Shown here one piece after another: positions 51,183-62,640 of a stretch of DNA of 64,000 nucleotides. The translations under genes and the position numbers were made by a program. The notes under the pieces were generated by a model. That model saw only the letters and a program-made list of their open reading frames with translations, had not been told where the DNA came from and ran no database searches. Source of the stretch: Streptomyces sp. ALI-76-A (GTDB lineage Bacteria > Actinomycetota > Actinomycetes > Streptomycetales > Streptomycetaceae); the NCBI RefSeq assembly GCF_030287445.1, contig NZ_JASVWB010000002.1, positions 6,014,001 to 6,078,000 on the forward strand, written 5' to 3'. How positions within the stretch are numbered: position 1 is the first letter of the stretch; every line of letters begins with the position of its first letter.

Positions 51183-52951
51183 CGGTGGGCCTCCTCGGTC
51201 CCGGCCATCAGATGGGCGTACTCGGCGTTCGCGCGCAGCAGTTCGTGGTGGGTGCCGACGGCGGTGATCCGGCCGCCGGACAGCAGCGCGACCCGGTCGG
51301 CGAGCAGGACCGTCGACGGGCGGTGCGCCACGATGAGGGCGGTGGTGTCCGCGAGGACCTCCCGCAGCGCCGCCTCCACGGCGGCCTCGGTGTGCACGTC
51401 CAGGGCGGACAGCGGGTCGTCCAGCACGAGGAACGGGGGCCGGCCGACGACCGCCCGGGCCAGCGCCAGGCGCTGTCGCTGACCGCCGGACAGACTGAGG
51501 CCCTGCTCGCCGACCTGGGTGTCCGTGCCCTGGGGGAGGCTGTGCACGAAGCCGGCCTGCGCGACCGCCAGGGCCCGCTCCAGCTCGGCCCTCCCGGCGG
51601 TGTCGTCGGCGCCCATCAGCACGTTCTCGCCGACGGCGGCGGAGAAGAGGGTGGGCTCCTCGAACGCGACGGCCACCTTCGAGCGCAGCTCTTGCCGGGA
51701 CATGGCCCGGATGTCCTGCCCGTCCAGGGTGATCCGGCCGTCCGTCACCTCGTGCAGGCGCGGGACGAGCGCGGTGAGCGTGGTCTTCCCGCTCCCGGTC
51801 GCGCCGACGAGCGCCATGGACTCGCCGGGACGGATGTGGAGGTCGACGCGGTCGAGCACGGGCGGGGAGTCCGCGGGGGCGTCGGGGTAGCGGAACGAGA
51901 CGCTGTGGAAGCGCAGTCCGCTGTCCTCGACGGGCGGCGCGACGGTGGTGGCCGGTGCTTCCGGTTCCTCGTCCATCACCTCGAAGTACCGCTCCGTGGC
52001 CGTCGCCGCCTCCTGGCTCATCGCCAGCAGGAAGCCGATCGAGTCCACCGGCCACCGCAGCGCGAGCGCCGTCGACAGGAAGGCGACCAGGGTGCCCGCG
52101 GACAGCTCCCCGTCCGCGACCTGGACCGTGCCCAGCACCAGCGCCGCGCCGATGGCGATCTCCGGCAGCGTCACGATGACGCCCCAGATCGTCGCCAGCA
52201 GTCCCGCCTTGCGCAGCTCCGTGCCCCGCAGCGTCCGCGACAGCTCACGGAACGCGCGGGCCTGACTGCGGTGCCGTCCGAACCCCTTGATGATCCGGAT
52301 GCCGAGCACGCTCTCCTCGACGACCGTGGTCAGATCCCCCACCTGGTCCTGCGCGCGCCGCGCCACCTCGGCGTACCGCTTCTCGAAGATCACGCAGGTC
52401 ACCATCACGGGAACGGCGGGCCCCAGGATCACCAGCCCCAGCGTCCAGTCCTGCATCAGCATGATGGCCACGCCGACCAGGATCGTCACGCCGTTGACCA
52501 GCAGGAACGTCAGCGGAAAGGCGAGGAACATACGCAGCAGCATCAGATCCGTGGTGGCCCGGGACAGTAACTGACCCGAGGCCCAGCGGTCGTGGAAGGA
52601 CACCGGCAGCCGTTGCAGGTGCCGGTACAGATCCGCCCGCATCCCCGCCTCGACACCCGCCAGCGGCCGCGCCACCAGCCACCGCCGCAGCCCGAACAGC
52701 AGGGCCTCCGCCAGCCCGAGCAGCAGCAGGTACAGCGCCCCCAGCCACACCCCCGCCGCGTCCCGGTCGGCGACCGGCCCGTCCACCATCCACTTCAGGA
52801 CGAGCGGGATCACCAGCCCCGTGCAGGAGGCGACCACCGCGACGGACGCGGCGGTGAACAGCCGCACCCGCACGGGCCGCACGTACGGCCACAGGCGCAG
52901 CAGACTTCTGACGGCGGAGCGGTTCTCGGTGGGTGCAGGTGGCGTCGGCAT
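51179..52951 (-). CDS. ABC exporter half-transporter with TTA codon (pair 1)
   Basis: This 590-residue protein is the first gene of the four-gene exporter operon. It has a six-helix TMD, Walker A LVGATGSGKTTLT and signature LSLSGGQRQR. Two catalytic positions are altered: the Walker B glutamate is Asp (LVLDDPLSALD), and the Q-loop reads AFEEPTLF. It is therefore the degenerate half of a heterodimer with the 49326 gene. Codon 128 (52568-52570 on this strand) is TTA, the rare leucine codon read by the bldA tRNA, so expression of the operon's lead gene should be developmentally limited. Confidence 0.93.
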   Translation of the reverse strand: MPTPPAPTENRSAVRSLLRLWPYVRPVRVRLFTAASVAVVASCTGLVIPLVLKWMVDGPVADRDAAGVWLGALYLLLLGLAEALLFGLRRWLVARPLAGVEAGMRADLYRHLQRLPVSFHDRWASGQLLSRATTDLMLLRMFLAFPLTFLLVNGVTILVGVAIMLMQDWTLGLVILGPAVPVMVTCVIFEKRYAEVARRAQDQVGDLTTVVEESVLGIRIIKGFGRHRSQARAFRELSRTLRGTELRKAGLLATIWGVIVTLPEIAIGAALVLGTVQVADGELSAGTLVAFLSTALALRWPVDSIGFLLAMSQEAATATERYFEVMDEEPEAPATTVAPPVEDSGLRFHSVSFRYPDAPADSPPVLDRVDLHIRPGESMALVGATGSGKTTLTALVPRLHEVTDGRITLDGQDIRAMSRQELRSKVAVAFEEPTLFSAAVGENVLMGADDTAGRAELERALAVAQAGFVHSLPQGTDTQVGEQGLSLSGGQRQRLALARAVVGRPPFLVLDDPLSALDVHTEAAVEAALREVLADTTALIVAHRPSTVLLADRVALLSGGRITAVGTHHELLRANAEYAHLMAGTEEAHR

Positions 52952-53079
52952 CAGCAGCGAGCCTACGGACCGGCACGGACATCGCCCACCGAGTTTTGGC
53001 CGGACCCGGATCGGCCGCCGGTCCTACGACCTGCGTGTTCGAGGGCCGGTACGCGTCCATGGGCCCCCGCGACGCCGCC

Positions 53080-55332
<2,253 letters not shown>

Positions 55333-55484
55333 CGTTCAGCCTCCCACGGCTCGTGGAACGACGGGGAAAGAAAGCTTACGGCGACCCGCTCGCCCGCCCT
55401 CTCGCGTCGTTCTCCCCACTGTTCTGCCCAGCGCTTGGCTCGCACTCACGTTTCCCCGGAGCGTGCCCGGTCGTTGGGGTCGTC

Positions 55485-56729
55485 GTGAGGCACGTAACTG
55501 GGCGCGCACGGCGCGCGGGGGTCGCACTGACCGCCGTACTGACATGGGCAGGACTGCTCGCCGGAGCCGCCGGCTGTACCGCGGACGGCACCGGCGGCAT
55601 CGACATCGACGGGCTCGGCAAGCCCCTGGCACCCCGGGAGGTCATCCGGATCTGGCCGGACGACGGAGACACGGGCGTGCGGCCCGACGCGCGGCTGCGG
55701 GTACGGGTGTCCGGCGGGCGCCTGGAGTCGGTGAAGGTGGTCAAGTCCCAGGACGCGCGGGAGTCCCCGGTGCCCGGCCACCTCTCCGACGACGCCCTGA
55801 GCTGGAAACCCGCCGAGACGCGGCTCGCGCTCGCCGCCAAGTACACCGTCCACGCGGTCGCCCTGGACGCCCACGGCCGCCGCTCCGCACGGCACACCAC
55901 CTTCACGACGGACGTCCCCGGGGAACGCTTCATCGGATACGTCTCCCCGGAGAACCGCTCCACCGTCGGCACCGGAATGATCGTCTCCCTGGAGTTCAAC
56001 CGGGAGATCGAGCACCGCGCCGCCGTCGAACGGGCCGTCCACGTCACCGCGAGGCCGCACGTGGACATCCGTCCGCACTGGTTCGGCAGGGACCGCCTCG
56101 ACTTCCGCCCCGAGCGCTACTGGAAGCCCGGCACCCAGGTCACGGTCTCGCTGCGGCTGCGGGACGTCGAAGGGGCGCCGGGGGTCTACGGGCTCCAGTA
56201 CAAGACGTTCTCCTTCACCGTCGGCCGCAGCCAGGTCTCCCTGGTGGACGCCGCCAGGCACACCATGCAGGTGCGGCGGGACGGCGTTCTGCTCGCCACG
56301 GTGCCGATCACGGCGGGCGCCCCGAGGACGACCACGTACAACGGCAAGATGGTCGTCACCGAGATGTTCGAGCTGACCCGGATGAACGGCGCCACGGTCG
56401 GCTTCAAGAAGGCCGACGGCAAGGGCGAGTACGACATCCCTGATGTCCCGCACGCCATGCGGCTGACCGACTCCGGCACCTTCCTGCACGGCAACTACTG
56501 GGCGCCGCACGCCTTCGGCAAGGTCAACGTCAGCCACGGCTGCGTGGGTCTGAGGGACGTGAAGGGCGGCGGCTCGGACACGCCCGCGGGCTGGTTCTTC
56601 GACCGCAGTCTCGTCGGGGACGTCGTGGAGGTCGTGCACAGCAATGACAAGAAGGTGGCTCCCGACAACGGCCTCGGCGGGTGGAACATGGGCTGGAAGG
56701 CCTGGAAGGCGGGCAGTGCGGTGAAGTGA
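55485..56729 (+). CDS. L,D-transpeptidase lipoprotein (copy 1)
   Basis: This protein is about 414 residues. The signal is lipoprotein-like (AGVALTAVLTWAGLLAGAAGC). Two Ig-like domains follow (about residues 45-250). The YkuD catalytic domain (about 250-380) has the HGNYWAPH and VSHGCVGLRD catalytic motif. Such enzymes make 3-3 cross-links in peptidoglycan and are carbapenem targets. The GTG at 55485 is chosen mainly because the signal peptide begins there; the Shine-Dalgarno is weak. A paralogue follows directly. Confidence 0.9.
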   Translation: MRHVTGRARRAGVALTAVLTWAGLLAGAAGCTADGTGGIDIDGLGKPLAPREVIRIWPDDGDTGVRPDARLRVRVSGGRLESVKVVKSQDARESPVPGHLSDDALSWKPAETRLALAAKYTVHAVALDAHGRRSARHTTFTTDVPGERFIGYVSPENRSTVGTGMIVSLEFNREIEHRAAVERAVHVTARPHVDIRPHWFGRDRLDFRPERYWKPGTQVTVSLRLRDVEGAPGVYGLQYKTFSFTVGRSQVSLVDAARHTMQVRRDGVLLATVPITAGAPRTTTYNGKMVVTEMFELTRMNGATVGFKKADGKGEYDIPDVPHAMRLTDSGTFLHGNYWAPHAFGKVNVSHGCVGLRDVKGGGSDTPAGWFFDRSLVGDVVEVVHSNDKKVAPDNGLGGWNMGWKAWKAGSAVK

Positions 56730-56891
56730 CCCACAGGGGGCTGGTCCGGCGCCTCCCCGTCGCGGTCGGTTGGTACGCAATGGTGACCATCGGCTCACAG
56801 GTTGCCAAAAACTTGGCGGTTAATATGCGCCGATGCGTGCGGGCCGCGCGCTGGGGAGCGGGTCTGACCAGGCCCGGCGAGGGGAGAGAAC

Positions 56892-58130
56892 TTGAACGTG
56901 CGACCGATATCGGGGGCGTCGGTTGACGCGCGGGGGCACGGCGGCAAGGGGATGGCGCTGATACTCGGCGTCCTGCTGCTGGCCGTCACCGCGTGCGGCG
57001 GGGGCGGAGGTTCCGGCTCCGGCGAGGGGAAGGGGGAGGGCCAGGGCGCCTCCCAGGCTCAGAGCGAGCAGTCGCGGGCCGTCGTCGCCATAGCCCCGAA
57101 GGACGGCGCGAAGTCCGTCGACACCAGCGGCGCCCTCAAGGTCAGCGCCACCGAGGGCAAGCTGACCGAGGTCCGGGTCAAGGACGCCGAGGGCACCGCG
57201 ATAGCGGGGAAGATAACCGACGGCGGCGCCTCCTGGACGCCGTCCACGCACCTGGCCTCCGGCACCAGGTACACCGTGCACGCGGTCGCCGAGGACTCCG
57301 AGGGCCGTACGGCCGCCGAGGACTCCAGCTTCACCACCCTCACACCGAAGAACACCTTCCTCGGCAACTTCACCCCCGAGGACGGTTCGAAGGTCGGTGT
57401 CGGGATGCCGTTCTCGATCCGTTTCACCCGGGGCATCACGAACCCCGAGGACGTCGAGAAGGCCATCAGGATCAGGACCGAGCCGGCCGTCGAGGTCGCG
57501 GGCCACTGGTTCGGCAACGACCGTCTCGACTTCCGTCCCGAGAAGTACTGGAAGGAAGGCACCAAGGTCACCGTCGACCTCGACCTCGACGGCGTCGAGG
57601 GACGCGACGGCGTCTACGGCAAGCAGGACAAGACCGTCTCCTTCACCATCGGGCGCAACCAGGTCTCGGTCGTGGACGCCAAGAAGCACACCATGAAGGT
57701 CACGCAGGACGGCAAGGTCGTCAAGACCATCCCCGTCACCACCGGCGCGCCCGGCTACGAGACCTGGAACGGCCAGATGGTCATCAGCGAGAAGCTCACG
57801 GTGACCCGGATGAACGGCGACACGGTCGGCTACGGCGGCGAGTACGACATCAAGGACGTCCCGCACGCCATGCGCCTGTCCACGTCCGGCACCTTCCTGC
57901 ACGGCAACTACTGGGGCGGTGACGCCTTCGGCAACCGCAACGCCAGCCATGGCTGCATCGGCCTGCGCGACGTCAAGGGCGGGTACGACAGCGGTGTCCC
58001 GGCGGCCTGGTTCTTCGACCGCTCGATGATCGGCGACGTGGTGGTCGTGAAGAACTCCGAGGACGCGACGATCGCCCCCGACAACGGCCTCAACGGCTGG
58101 AACATGTCCTGGGAGAAGTGGAAGGCGTGA
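56892..58130 (+). CDS. L,D-transpeptidase lipoprotein (copy 2)
   Basis: This protein is about 412 residues with a clean lipobox (GVLLLAVTAC), a Gly/Ser linker, two Ig-like domains and a YkuD domain with HGNYWGGDAFG and ASHGCIGLRD. It is strongly similar to copy 1 along the whole length, pointing to tandem duplication. TTG at 56892 is 4 nt after GGGGAGA; GTG at 56898 is an alternative. An AT-rich promoter-like stretch (GGCGGTTAATATGCG) about 70 bp upstream suggests separate expression. Confidence 0.92.
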   Translation: MNVRPISGASVDARGHGGKGMALILGVLLLAVTACGGGGGSGSGEGKGEGQGASQAQSEQSRAVVAIAPKDGAKSVDTSGALKVSATEGKLTEVRVKDAEGTAIAGKITDGGASWTPSTHLASGTRYTVHAVAEDSEGRTAAEDSSFTTLTPKNTFLGNFTPEDGSKVGVGMPFSIRFTRGITNPEDVEKAIRIRTEPAVEVAGHWFGNDRLDFRPEKYWKEGTKVTVDLDLDGVEGRDGVYGKQDKTVSFTIGRNQVSVVDAKKHTMKVTQDGKVVKTIPVTTGAPGYETWNGQMVISEKLTVTRMNGDTVGYGGEYDIKDVPHAMRLSTSGTFLHGNYWGGDAFGNRNASHGCIGLRDVKGGYDSGVPAAWFFDRSMIGDVVVVKNSEDATIAPDNGLNGWNMSWEKWKA

Positions 58131-58177
58131 CGCGGACAACGTGACGCGCACAGCGTGACGCGGATGTGAGCTGAGCG

Positions 58178-58211
58178 ACGGCCCCGGTGTGAGGTACCGC
58201 ACCGGGGCCGT
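58178..58211 (+). terminator. terminator of the L,D-transpeptidase gene
   Basis: ACGGCCCCGGTG and CACCGGGGCCGT form a perfect 12-bp stem with a 10-nt loop, 48 nt after the stop. Confidence 0.8.
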
Positions 58212-58239
58212 AGCCGTTAGTCGCCGTTAACCTGCTGGC

Positions 58240-59007
58240 ATGACCGTGAATCTCGAAGTCGCCGAGGGCGTGGGCACGCTCCGCCTCGACCGCCCGCCCA
58301 TGAACGCGCTGGACGTGGCCACCCAGGACCGGCTGAAGGAACTCGCCGAGGAGGCGACCCGGCGCGACGACGTACGGGCCGTGGTGGTGTACGGCGGGGA
58401 GAAGGTGTTCGCGGCCGGCGCGGACATCAAGGAGATGCAGGCCATGGACCACGCCGCCATGGTCCTGCGCGCCCGCGACCTCCAGGACGCGTTCACCGCG
58501 GTGGCCCGCATCCCCAAGCCGGTGGTGGCGGCCGTCACGGGGTACGCGCTGGGCGGCGGCTGCGAACTCGCCCTCTGCGCGGACTTCCGGATCGCCGCGG
58601 ACAACGCCAAGCTGGGCCAGCCGGAGATCCTGCTCGGGGTGATCCCGGGAGCCGGCGGCACCCAGCGGCTCTCCCGGCTGATCGGCCCGTCCAAGGCGAA
58701 GGACCTGATCTTCACCGGGCGGATGGTGAAGGCGGACGAGGCGCTGACGCTCGGTCTGGTGGACCGGGTCGTCCCCGCCGCCGACGTGTACACCGAGGCG
58801 CACGCCTGGGCGGCGAAGCTGGCGCAGGGCCCGGCGCTCGCGCTGCGCGCGGCCAAGGAGTCGATCGACACGGGCCTGGAGACGGACCTGGAGACGGGCC
58901 TGGCCGTGGAACGGAACTGGTTCGCGGGCCTGTTCGCCACGGAGGACCGGGAGCGGGGAATGCGCAGCTTCGTCGAGGAGGGCCCCGGAAAGGCGAAGTT
59001 CCTCTGA
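58240..59007 (+). CDS. enoyl-CoA hydratase/isomerase
   Basis: This 255-residue crotonase-fold protein has the oxyanion segment FAAGADIKEM, the catalytic GGGCELALCADFRIA (first Glu position) and GQPEILLGVIPGAGGTQRL (second Glu). Both glutamates are present, so hydratase activity is expected. No Shine-Dalgarno precedes the ATG, and TTAACCT lies 11-17 nt upstream, so leaderless or short-leader translation is possible. A role in beta-oxidation or branched-chain breakdown would pair with IcmA metabolically, though the genes are 54 kb apart. Confidence 0.93.
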   Translation: MTVNLEVAEGVGTLRLDRPPMNALDVATQDRLKELAEEATRRDDVRAVVVYGGEKVFAAGADIKEMQAMDHAAMVLRARDLQDAFTAVARIPKPVVAAVTGYALGGGCELALCADFRIAADNAKLGQPEILLGVIPGAGGTQRLSRLIGPSKAKDLIFTGRMVKADEALTLGLVDRVVPAADVYTEAHAWAAKLAQGPALALRAAKESIDTGLETDLETGLAVERNWFAGLFATEDRERGMRSFVEEGPGKAKFL

Positions 59008-59280
59008 AGCGTCCGCACTTGACATGACGCCTGCTGCGGGGTCCCTTGATGGGGCGGTGCGGGGACGTCACGCGTGATCCTCGGGTCCGCCGTGTCGGGG
59101 GAACCGGTCGGATGCCTCCGGTCGAGCCCGGTCCGGTCTTCGCCGCAGGTCGTGGGGGCGGGGCAGGGCTCCGGAACGCCACTGGCGCATGCCGATCGGG
59201 TCTCGCGGAACGGGCGGTTCCGCAGGGCGTATTCCCCTGGAACCGCCCCGGAGGGGGTTCCGGGCGGCCATGATGGGGGC

Positions 59281-59784
59281 ATGGCGGGGCTGGAGGGCAT
59301 CGAACAGCCGCGGGGAGAGAGCCGTGCGACCGCGGCGCGCTGGTCTCCGACGGTCGAGGACCAATACGCCCTCAAGGCACTCGAACTGTTCGGTAATCCC
59401 ACGGAGGCGGAGGTTCCGCTGCCCTCCCGCCCCGAGTCGGCTGCCACGGCGCGCCGGCTGGCCCAGGTGGTGGTCCTGCGCGAGTGGGGACTGACCCCCA
59501 AGATGACCGAGGACGCGGTCTTACTCGTCTCCGAACTGGTCGGCAACGCCGTCCGGCACACCGGCGCCCGCGTCTTCGGCCTCCGCATGCGCCGCCGCCG
59601 CGGCTGGATCCGCGTCGAGGTCCGCGACCCCTCCCGCGGCCTGCCCTGTCTGATGCCGGTGCAGGAGCTGGACATCAGCGGCCGGGGCCTGTTCCTGGTG
59701 GACAAGCTCTCCGACCGCTGGGGGGTGGACCTGCTGCCGCGGGGCAAGACGACCTGGTTCGAGATGAGGGTGGCGGACCGCTGA
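59281..59784 (+). CDS. RsbW-like ATP-binding regulatory kinase with TTA codon
   Basis: This 167-residue protein has a GHKL/HATPase_c fold of the anti-sigma-factor kinase type: N box LVSELVGNAVRHTGARVFGL, then VEVRDPSRGLPCLM and GRGLFLVDKLSDRWGVD. Streptomyces has dozens of these; partners are SpoIIAA-like antagonists or sigma factors, but none is adjacent. Codon 81 (59521-59523) is TTA, so translation should need the bldA tRNA and rise late in development. The ATG follows GATGGGGGC closely; the region from 59008 to 59280 holds no other gene. Confidence 0.88.
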   Translation: MAGLEGIEQPRGESRATAARWSPTVEDQYALKALELFGNPTEAEVPLPSRPESAATARRLAQVVVLREWGLTPKMTEDAVLLVSELVGNAVRHTGARVFGLRMRRRRGWIRVEVRDPSRGLPCLMPVQELDISGRGLFLVDKLSDRWGVDLLPRGKTTWFEMRVADR

Positions 59785-59997
59785 GGTCCTGTCCCGCCGG
59801 GGCGGGTCGGGCCCGGGGCGGGCGCTGCCTGTCCGGCCGGGGTGGATGGCCGGTGGTGGTGGCCACGGGGTGCAGGCCGGCAGGCCAACAGGTCGCGGGC
59901 AGCGGTCGGCGGGGGAGTGGAGCCCCTGGTGACCGGGGCGACCCGGACCGGCCGCCAATCGGGCGAATCGCCCGCTTTCCTCCGTAACTCCTCTTAA

Positions 59998-60774
59998 ATG
60001 GGGCGGGTGACCACGACCGACCGCCGGGCGGCCCTCCGGACCGGCGCCGCCCTCCTCGCCGCCGGCGCGCTCACCGCCGGCTGCGCGCCTCAGGGAGCCG
60101 CCGCCGGCCCGGCCCCCGCCACCCGGCCCAGCCCCGCCGGAAGCGCCGCTCCCGCCCCCCGCCGCTTCCCCGCCCACCCCGCCCAGCTCACCCACGGCCC
60201 CCGCGGCCGCGCCCGTGTCGCCCTCACCTTCCACGGGCAGGGTGATCCCGCCACCGCCCGAGCCCTGCTCGCGACGGCCGAACGGCACGACGCCCGCGTC
60301 ACCGTCCTCGCCGTCGGCACCTGGCTCGACGCCCACCCGGACCTCGCCCGCCGCATCCTCGACGGCGGTCACGACCTCGGCAACCACACCGTCCGGCACC
60401 TCGACATCAACGCCCTGTCCGAGGCCGAGGCCCGCGAGGAGATCGACGGCTGTGCCCGGCGTCTGAAACGCCTCACCGGCTCCGTCGGCACCTGGTTCCG
60501 CCCCTCCCGCGCCACCCGCGCCTCCCCCCTCGTGGAACGCCTGGCCCAGCGCGCGGGCTACCCGCACGTCCTCTCCTACGACGTCGACTCGCTCGACTTC
60601 ACCTCGCCCGGCGCCGACGCCGTCACCCGCTCGGTCAGCGGCGCGATCCGCAACGGGTCCGTGGTGAGCCTGCACTTCGGGTACGCCGACACGGTCGCCG
60701 CGCTCCCCGCCGTACTGGACGAACTCGACCGCCGCGGCCTGCGCGCCGTCACCACCACGGAGCTGCTCAGCTGA
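59998..60774 (+). CDS. divergent polysaccharide-deacetylase-like lipoprotein
   Basis: This protein is about 258 residues with a Tat/lipoprotein-like signal (TTTDRRAALRTGAALLAAG then LTAGC) and a Pro/Ala linker. The NodB-type domain is altered: the metal-site motif TFDDGP is TFHGQGDP, so the catalytic Asp is missing. HTVRH keeps the two zinc histidines. RPPxG is RPSRAT, and the terminal LHD is LHF. Either a substrate-shifted hydrolase or a non-catalytic glycan binder is possible. The start is ATG 59998 or GTG 60007. Its stop overlaps the next start (TGATG), so they form an operon. Confidence 0.82.
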   Translation: MGRVTTTDRRAALRTGAALLAAGALTAGCAPQGAAAGPAPATRPSPAGSAAPAPRRFPAHPAQLTHGPRGRARVALTFHGQGDPATARALLATAERHDARVTVLAVGTWLDAHPDLARRILDGGHDLGNHTVRHLDINALSEAEAREEIDGCARRLKRLTGSVGTWFRPSRATRASPLVERLAQRAGYPHVLSYDVDSLDFTSPGADAVTRSVSGAIRNGSVVSLHFGYADTVAALPAVLDELDRRGLRAVTTTELLS

Positions 60775-61952
60775 TGCCTCGCCACCTCATGACAAGCGCC
60801 CTCGCCGTCGGCGCCGCCCTCACCGCGCTCGCCGCCTGCGGCACCGGGAGCCAGGACCGCGCCTCCGAGGCCCTCGGCACGAAGGCCGCGGTCCCCGCGC
60901 CGGCGAAGAAGAAGACCGTCGAGGGCCTGCCCGGCATGCCGCCCGTCCTCGACCCCGAGGACGTCTACGCGGCCGACCGCCCGAACAAGCTCTCCCCGGT
61001 CGTCAAGGACTTCCCGTCCCGGGTGTACGTCCCCAACACCGAGTCCGACACCGTCTCGGTCATCGACCCGACGACGTACGAGATCGTCGAGACGATCCGC
61101 GTCGGCCGCCAGCCCCAGCACGTCGTGCCGTCCTGGGACCTGAAGACCCTGTGGGTCAACAACAACCGCGGACACACCCTCACCCCCATCGACCCGAAGA
61201 CCGGCAAGGCGGGCAAGGAGGTCGAGGTCCACGACCCGTACAACCTCTACTTCACGCCCCACGGCAAGTACGCCGTCGTGATGGCCTCCCTCGACCGCGA
61301 ACTCGTCTTCCGCGACCCGCACACCATGAAGCGGATCAAGACCGAACCGGTCACCTGCTACGGCGTCAACCACGCCGACTTCTCGCTCGACGGCCGGTAC
61401 TTCATCGTCTCCTGCGAGTTCAGCGGCGAACTGCTGAAGGTCGACACCGAGAAGATGAAGGTCGTCGGACAGCGGAAGCTGCCGTTCGACGGCGCCATGC
61501 CGCAGGACGTGAAGATCTCGCCCGACGGCAAGAAGTTCTACATCGCCGACATGATGGCCGACGGCATGTGGGTCCTGGACGGCGACAGGTTCACCGAGCC
61601 TGAACTCCTGCCCACGGGCAAGGGCGCCCACGGTCTCTACGTCGGCCGCGACTCGCGCGAGATGTACGTGTCCAACCGCGGCGAGGGCTCCGTCTCCGTC
61701 TTCGACTTCACCCGCGACAAGCTCACCAAGAAGTGGCACCTGCCCGACGGCGGCAGCCCCGACATGGGCGGCGTCTCGGCCGACGGCAAGGTGCTGTGGC
61801 TGTCGGGGCGGTACGACGCCGAGGTGTACGCCATCGACACCCGCACCGGCAAGCAGCTCGCCCGCGTCAAGGTCGGCAATGGCCCGCACGGCCTCGCCGT
61901 GTATCCGCAGCCGGGCCGCTACTCCCTCGGCCACACCGGCGTCTTCCGCTGA
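60774..61952 (+). CDS. YncE-like beta-propeller lipoprotein
   Basis: This 392-residue protein has a lipobox (LTALAAC) and then repeated blade motifs (YVPNTESDTVSVIDPTTYEI, LWVNNNRGHTLTPIDPKTGK, FYIADMMADGMWVLDG, MYVSNRGEGSVSVFDF). These mark a seven-bladed YVTN/YncE propeller. Ligand unknown; the operon partner suggests cell-surface glycan sensing or scaffolding. Its last 34 bp overlap the convergent GNAT gene's 3' end. Confidence 0.9.
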   Translation: MPRHLMTSALAVGAALTALAACGTGSQDRASEALGTKAAVPAPAKKKTVEGLPGMPPVLDPEDVYAADRPNKLSPVVKDFPSRVYVPNTESDTVSVIDPTTYEIVETIRVGRQPQHVVPSWDLKTLWVNNNRGHTLTPIDPKTGKAGKEVEVHDPYNLYFTPHGKYAVVMASLDRELVFRDPHTMKRIKTEPVTCYGVNHADFSLDGRYFIVSCEFSGELLKVDTEKMKVVGQRKLPFDGAMPQDVKISPDGKKFYIADMMADGMWVLDGDRFTEPELLPTGKGAHGLYVGRDSREMYVSNRGEGSVSVFDFTRDKLTKKWHLPDGGSPDMGGVSADGKVLWLSGRYDAEVYAIDTRTGKQLARVKVGNGPHGLAVYPQPGRYSLGHTGVFR

Positions 61953-62599
61953 CGCGGCGGCAGTCGACGGTCGCTGAGCAGCACCTCCGACCCCACCGGC
62001 AGATACCCGGCCGCCTGGAACGCCCGCAGACTGCGGGCGTTCCCCGCCGACACCTGCGCCCACACCGGCTCGCCCCCGCTCAGCTGCCGCGCCGCGCGCA
62101 CCAGCGCCCGCCCCAGGCCCCGGTGCCGTACGCCCTCGGCCACCTCGACCGCCACCTCCAGCCGCCCGGCCACCCCGCGCCCCAGGACGAGCAGCCCGCC
62201 GTCGGCGCTCCACACCCGCACCTCGTCGCGCCGCTCGCGGGAACCGGCGACCCGCGGGTGACCGGGGTCGTCGATCCGCCTGAGGGCGAGCGGCGGGGCG
62301 CCCGGCAGGGGCGAACCCACGGTCAGCACGTCGACCGTGTCGCTCCGGCGGCCCGTACGGTCCATGAGAGCCGCGAGGAACCGCGCGTTCATGGTCGCGG
62401 CGAGGGGGTCGCAGGCGACGGTGCGGAGTGTCTCGTGGACCCACTGCGGATCCTCGTCGGTGAAGACCACGGAGTGCGCCGTGAAGGCGAGGACCCCGGC
62501 GTCCCGGCGGGAGGGCTGGGGCACGACCGTCGTGGAGCCGTCCGGCGGCGGGAAGACGCCGCGGGCCGCCGCGTCGAGAATGCCGTGCAGGGTCACCAC
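61919..62599 (-). CDS. GNAT-family N-acetyltransferase
   Basis: This protein is about 226 residues. The first 100 residues (VVTLHGILDAAARGVFPPPDG onward) are family-unspecific. The C-terminal half is a GNAT fold with the acetyl-CoA loop VRHRGLGRALVRAARQ and the NARSLRAFQAAGY motif. GAGGAG lies 7 nt before the GTG at 62599, which I prefer to an upstream ATG at 62641. It overlaps the YncE-like gene tail to tail. Confidence 0.85.
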   Translation of the reverse strand: MVTLHGILDAAARGVFPPPDGSTTVVPQPSRRDAGVLAFTAHSVVFTDEDPQWVHETLRTVACDPLAATMNARFLAALMDRTGRRSDTVDVLTVGSPLPGAPPLALRRIDDPGHPRVAGSRERRDEVRVWSADGGLLVLGRGVAGRLEVAVEVAEGVRHRGLGRALVRAARQLSGGEPVWAQVSAGNARSLRAFQAAGYLPVGSEVLLSDRRLPPRQRKTPVWPRE

Positions 62600-62640
62600 T
62601 GTCGCGCTCCTCGCGTCTCCACCCGCTGGAAGGCCCCACA

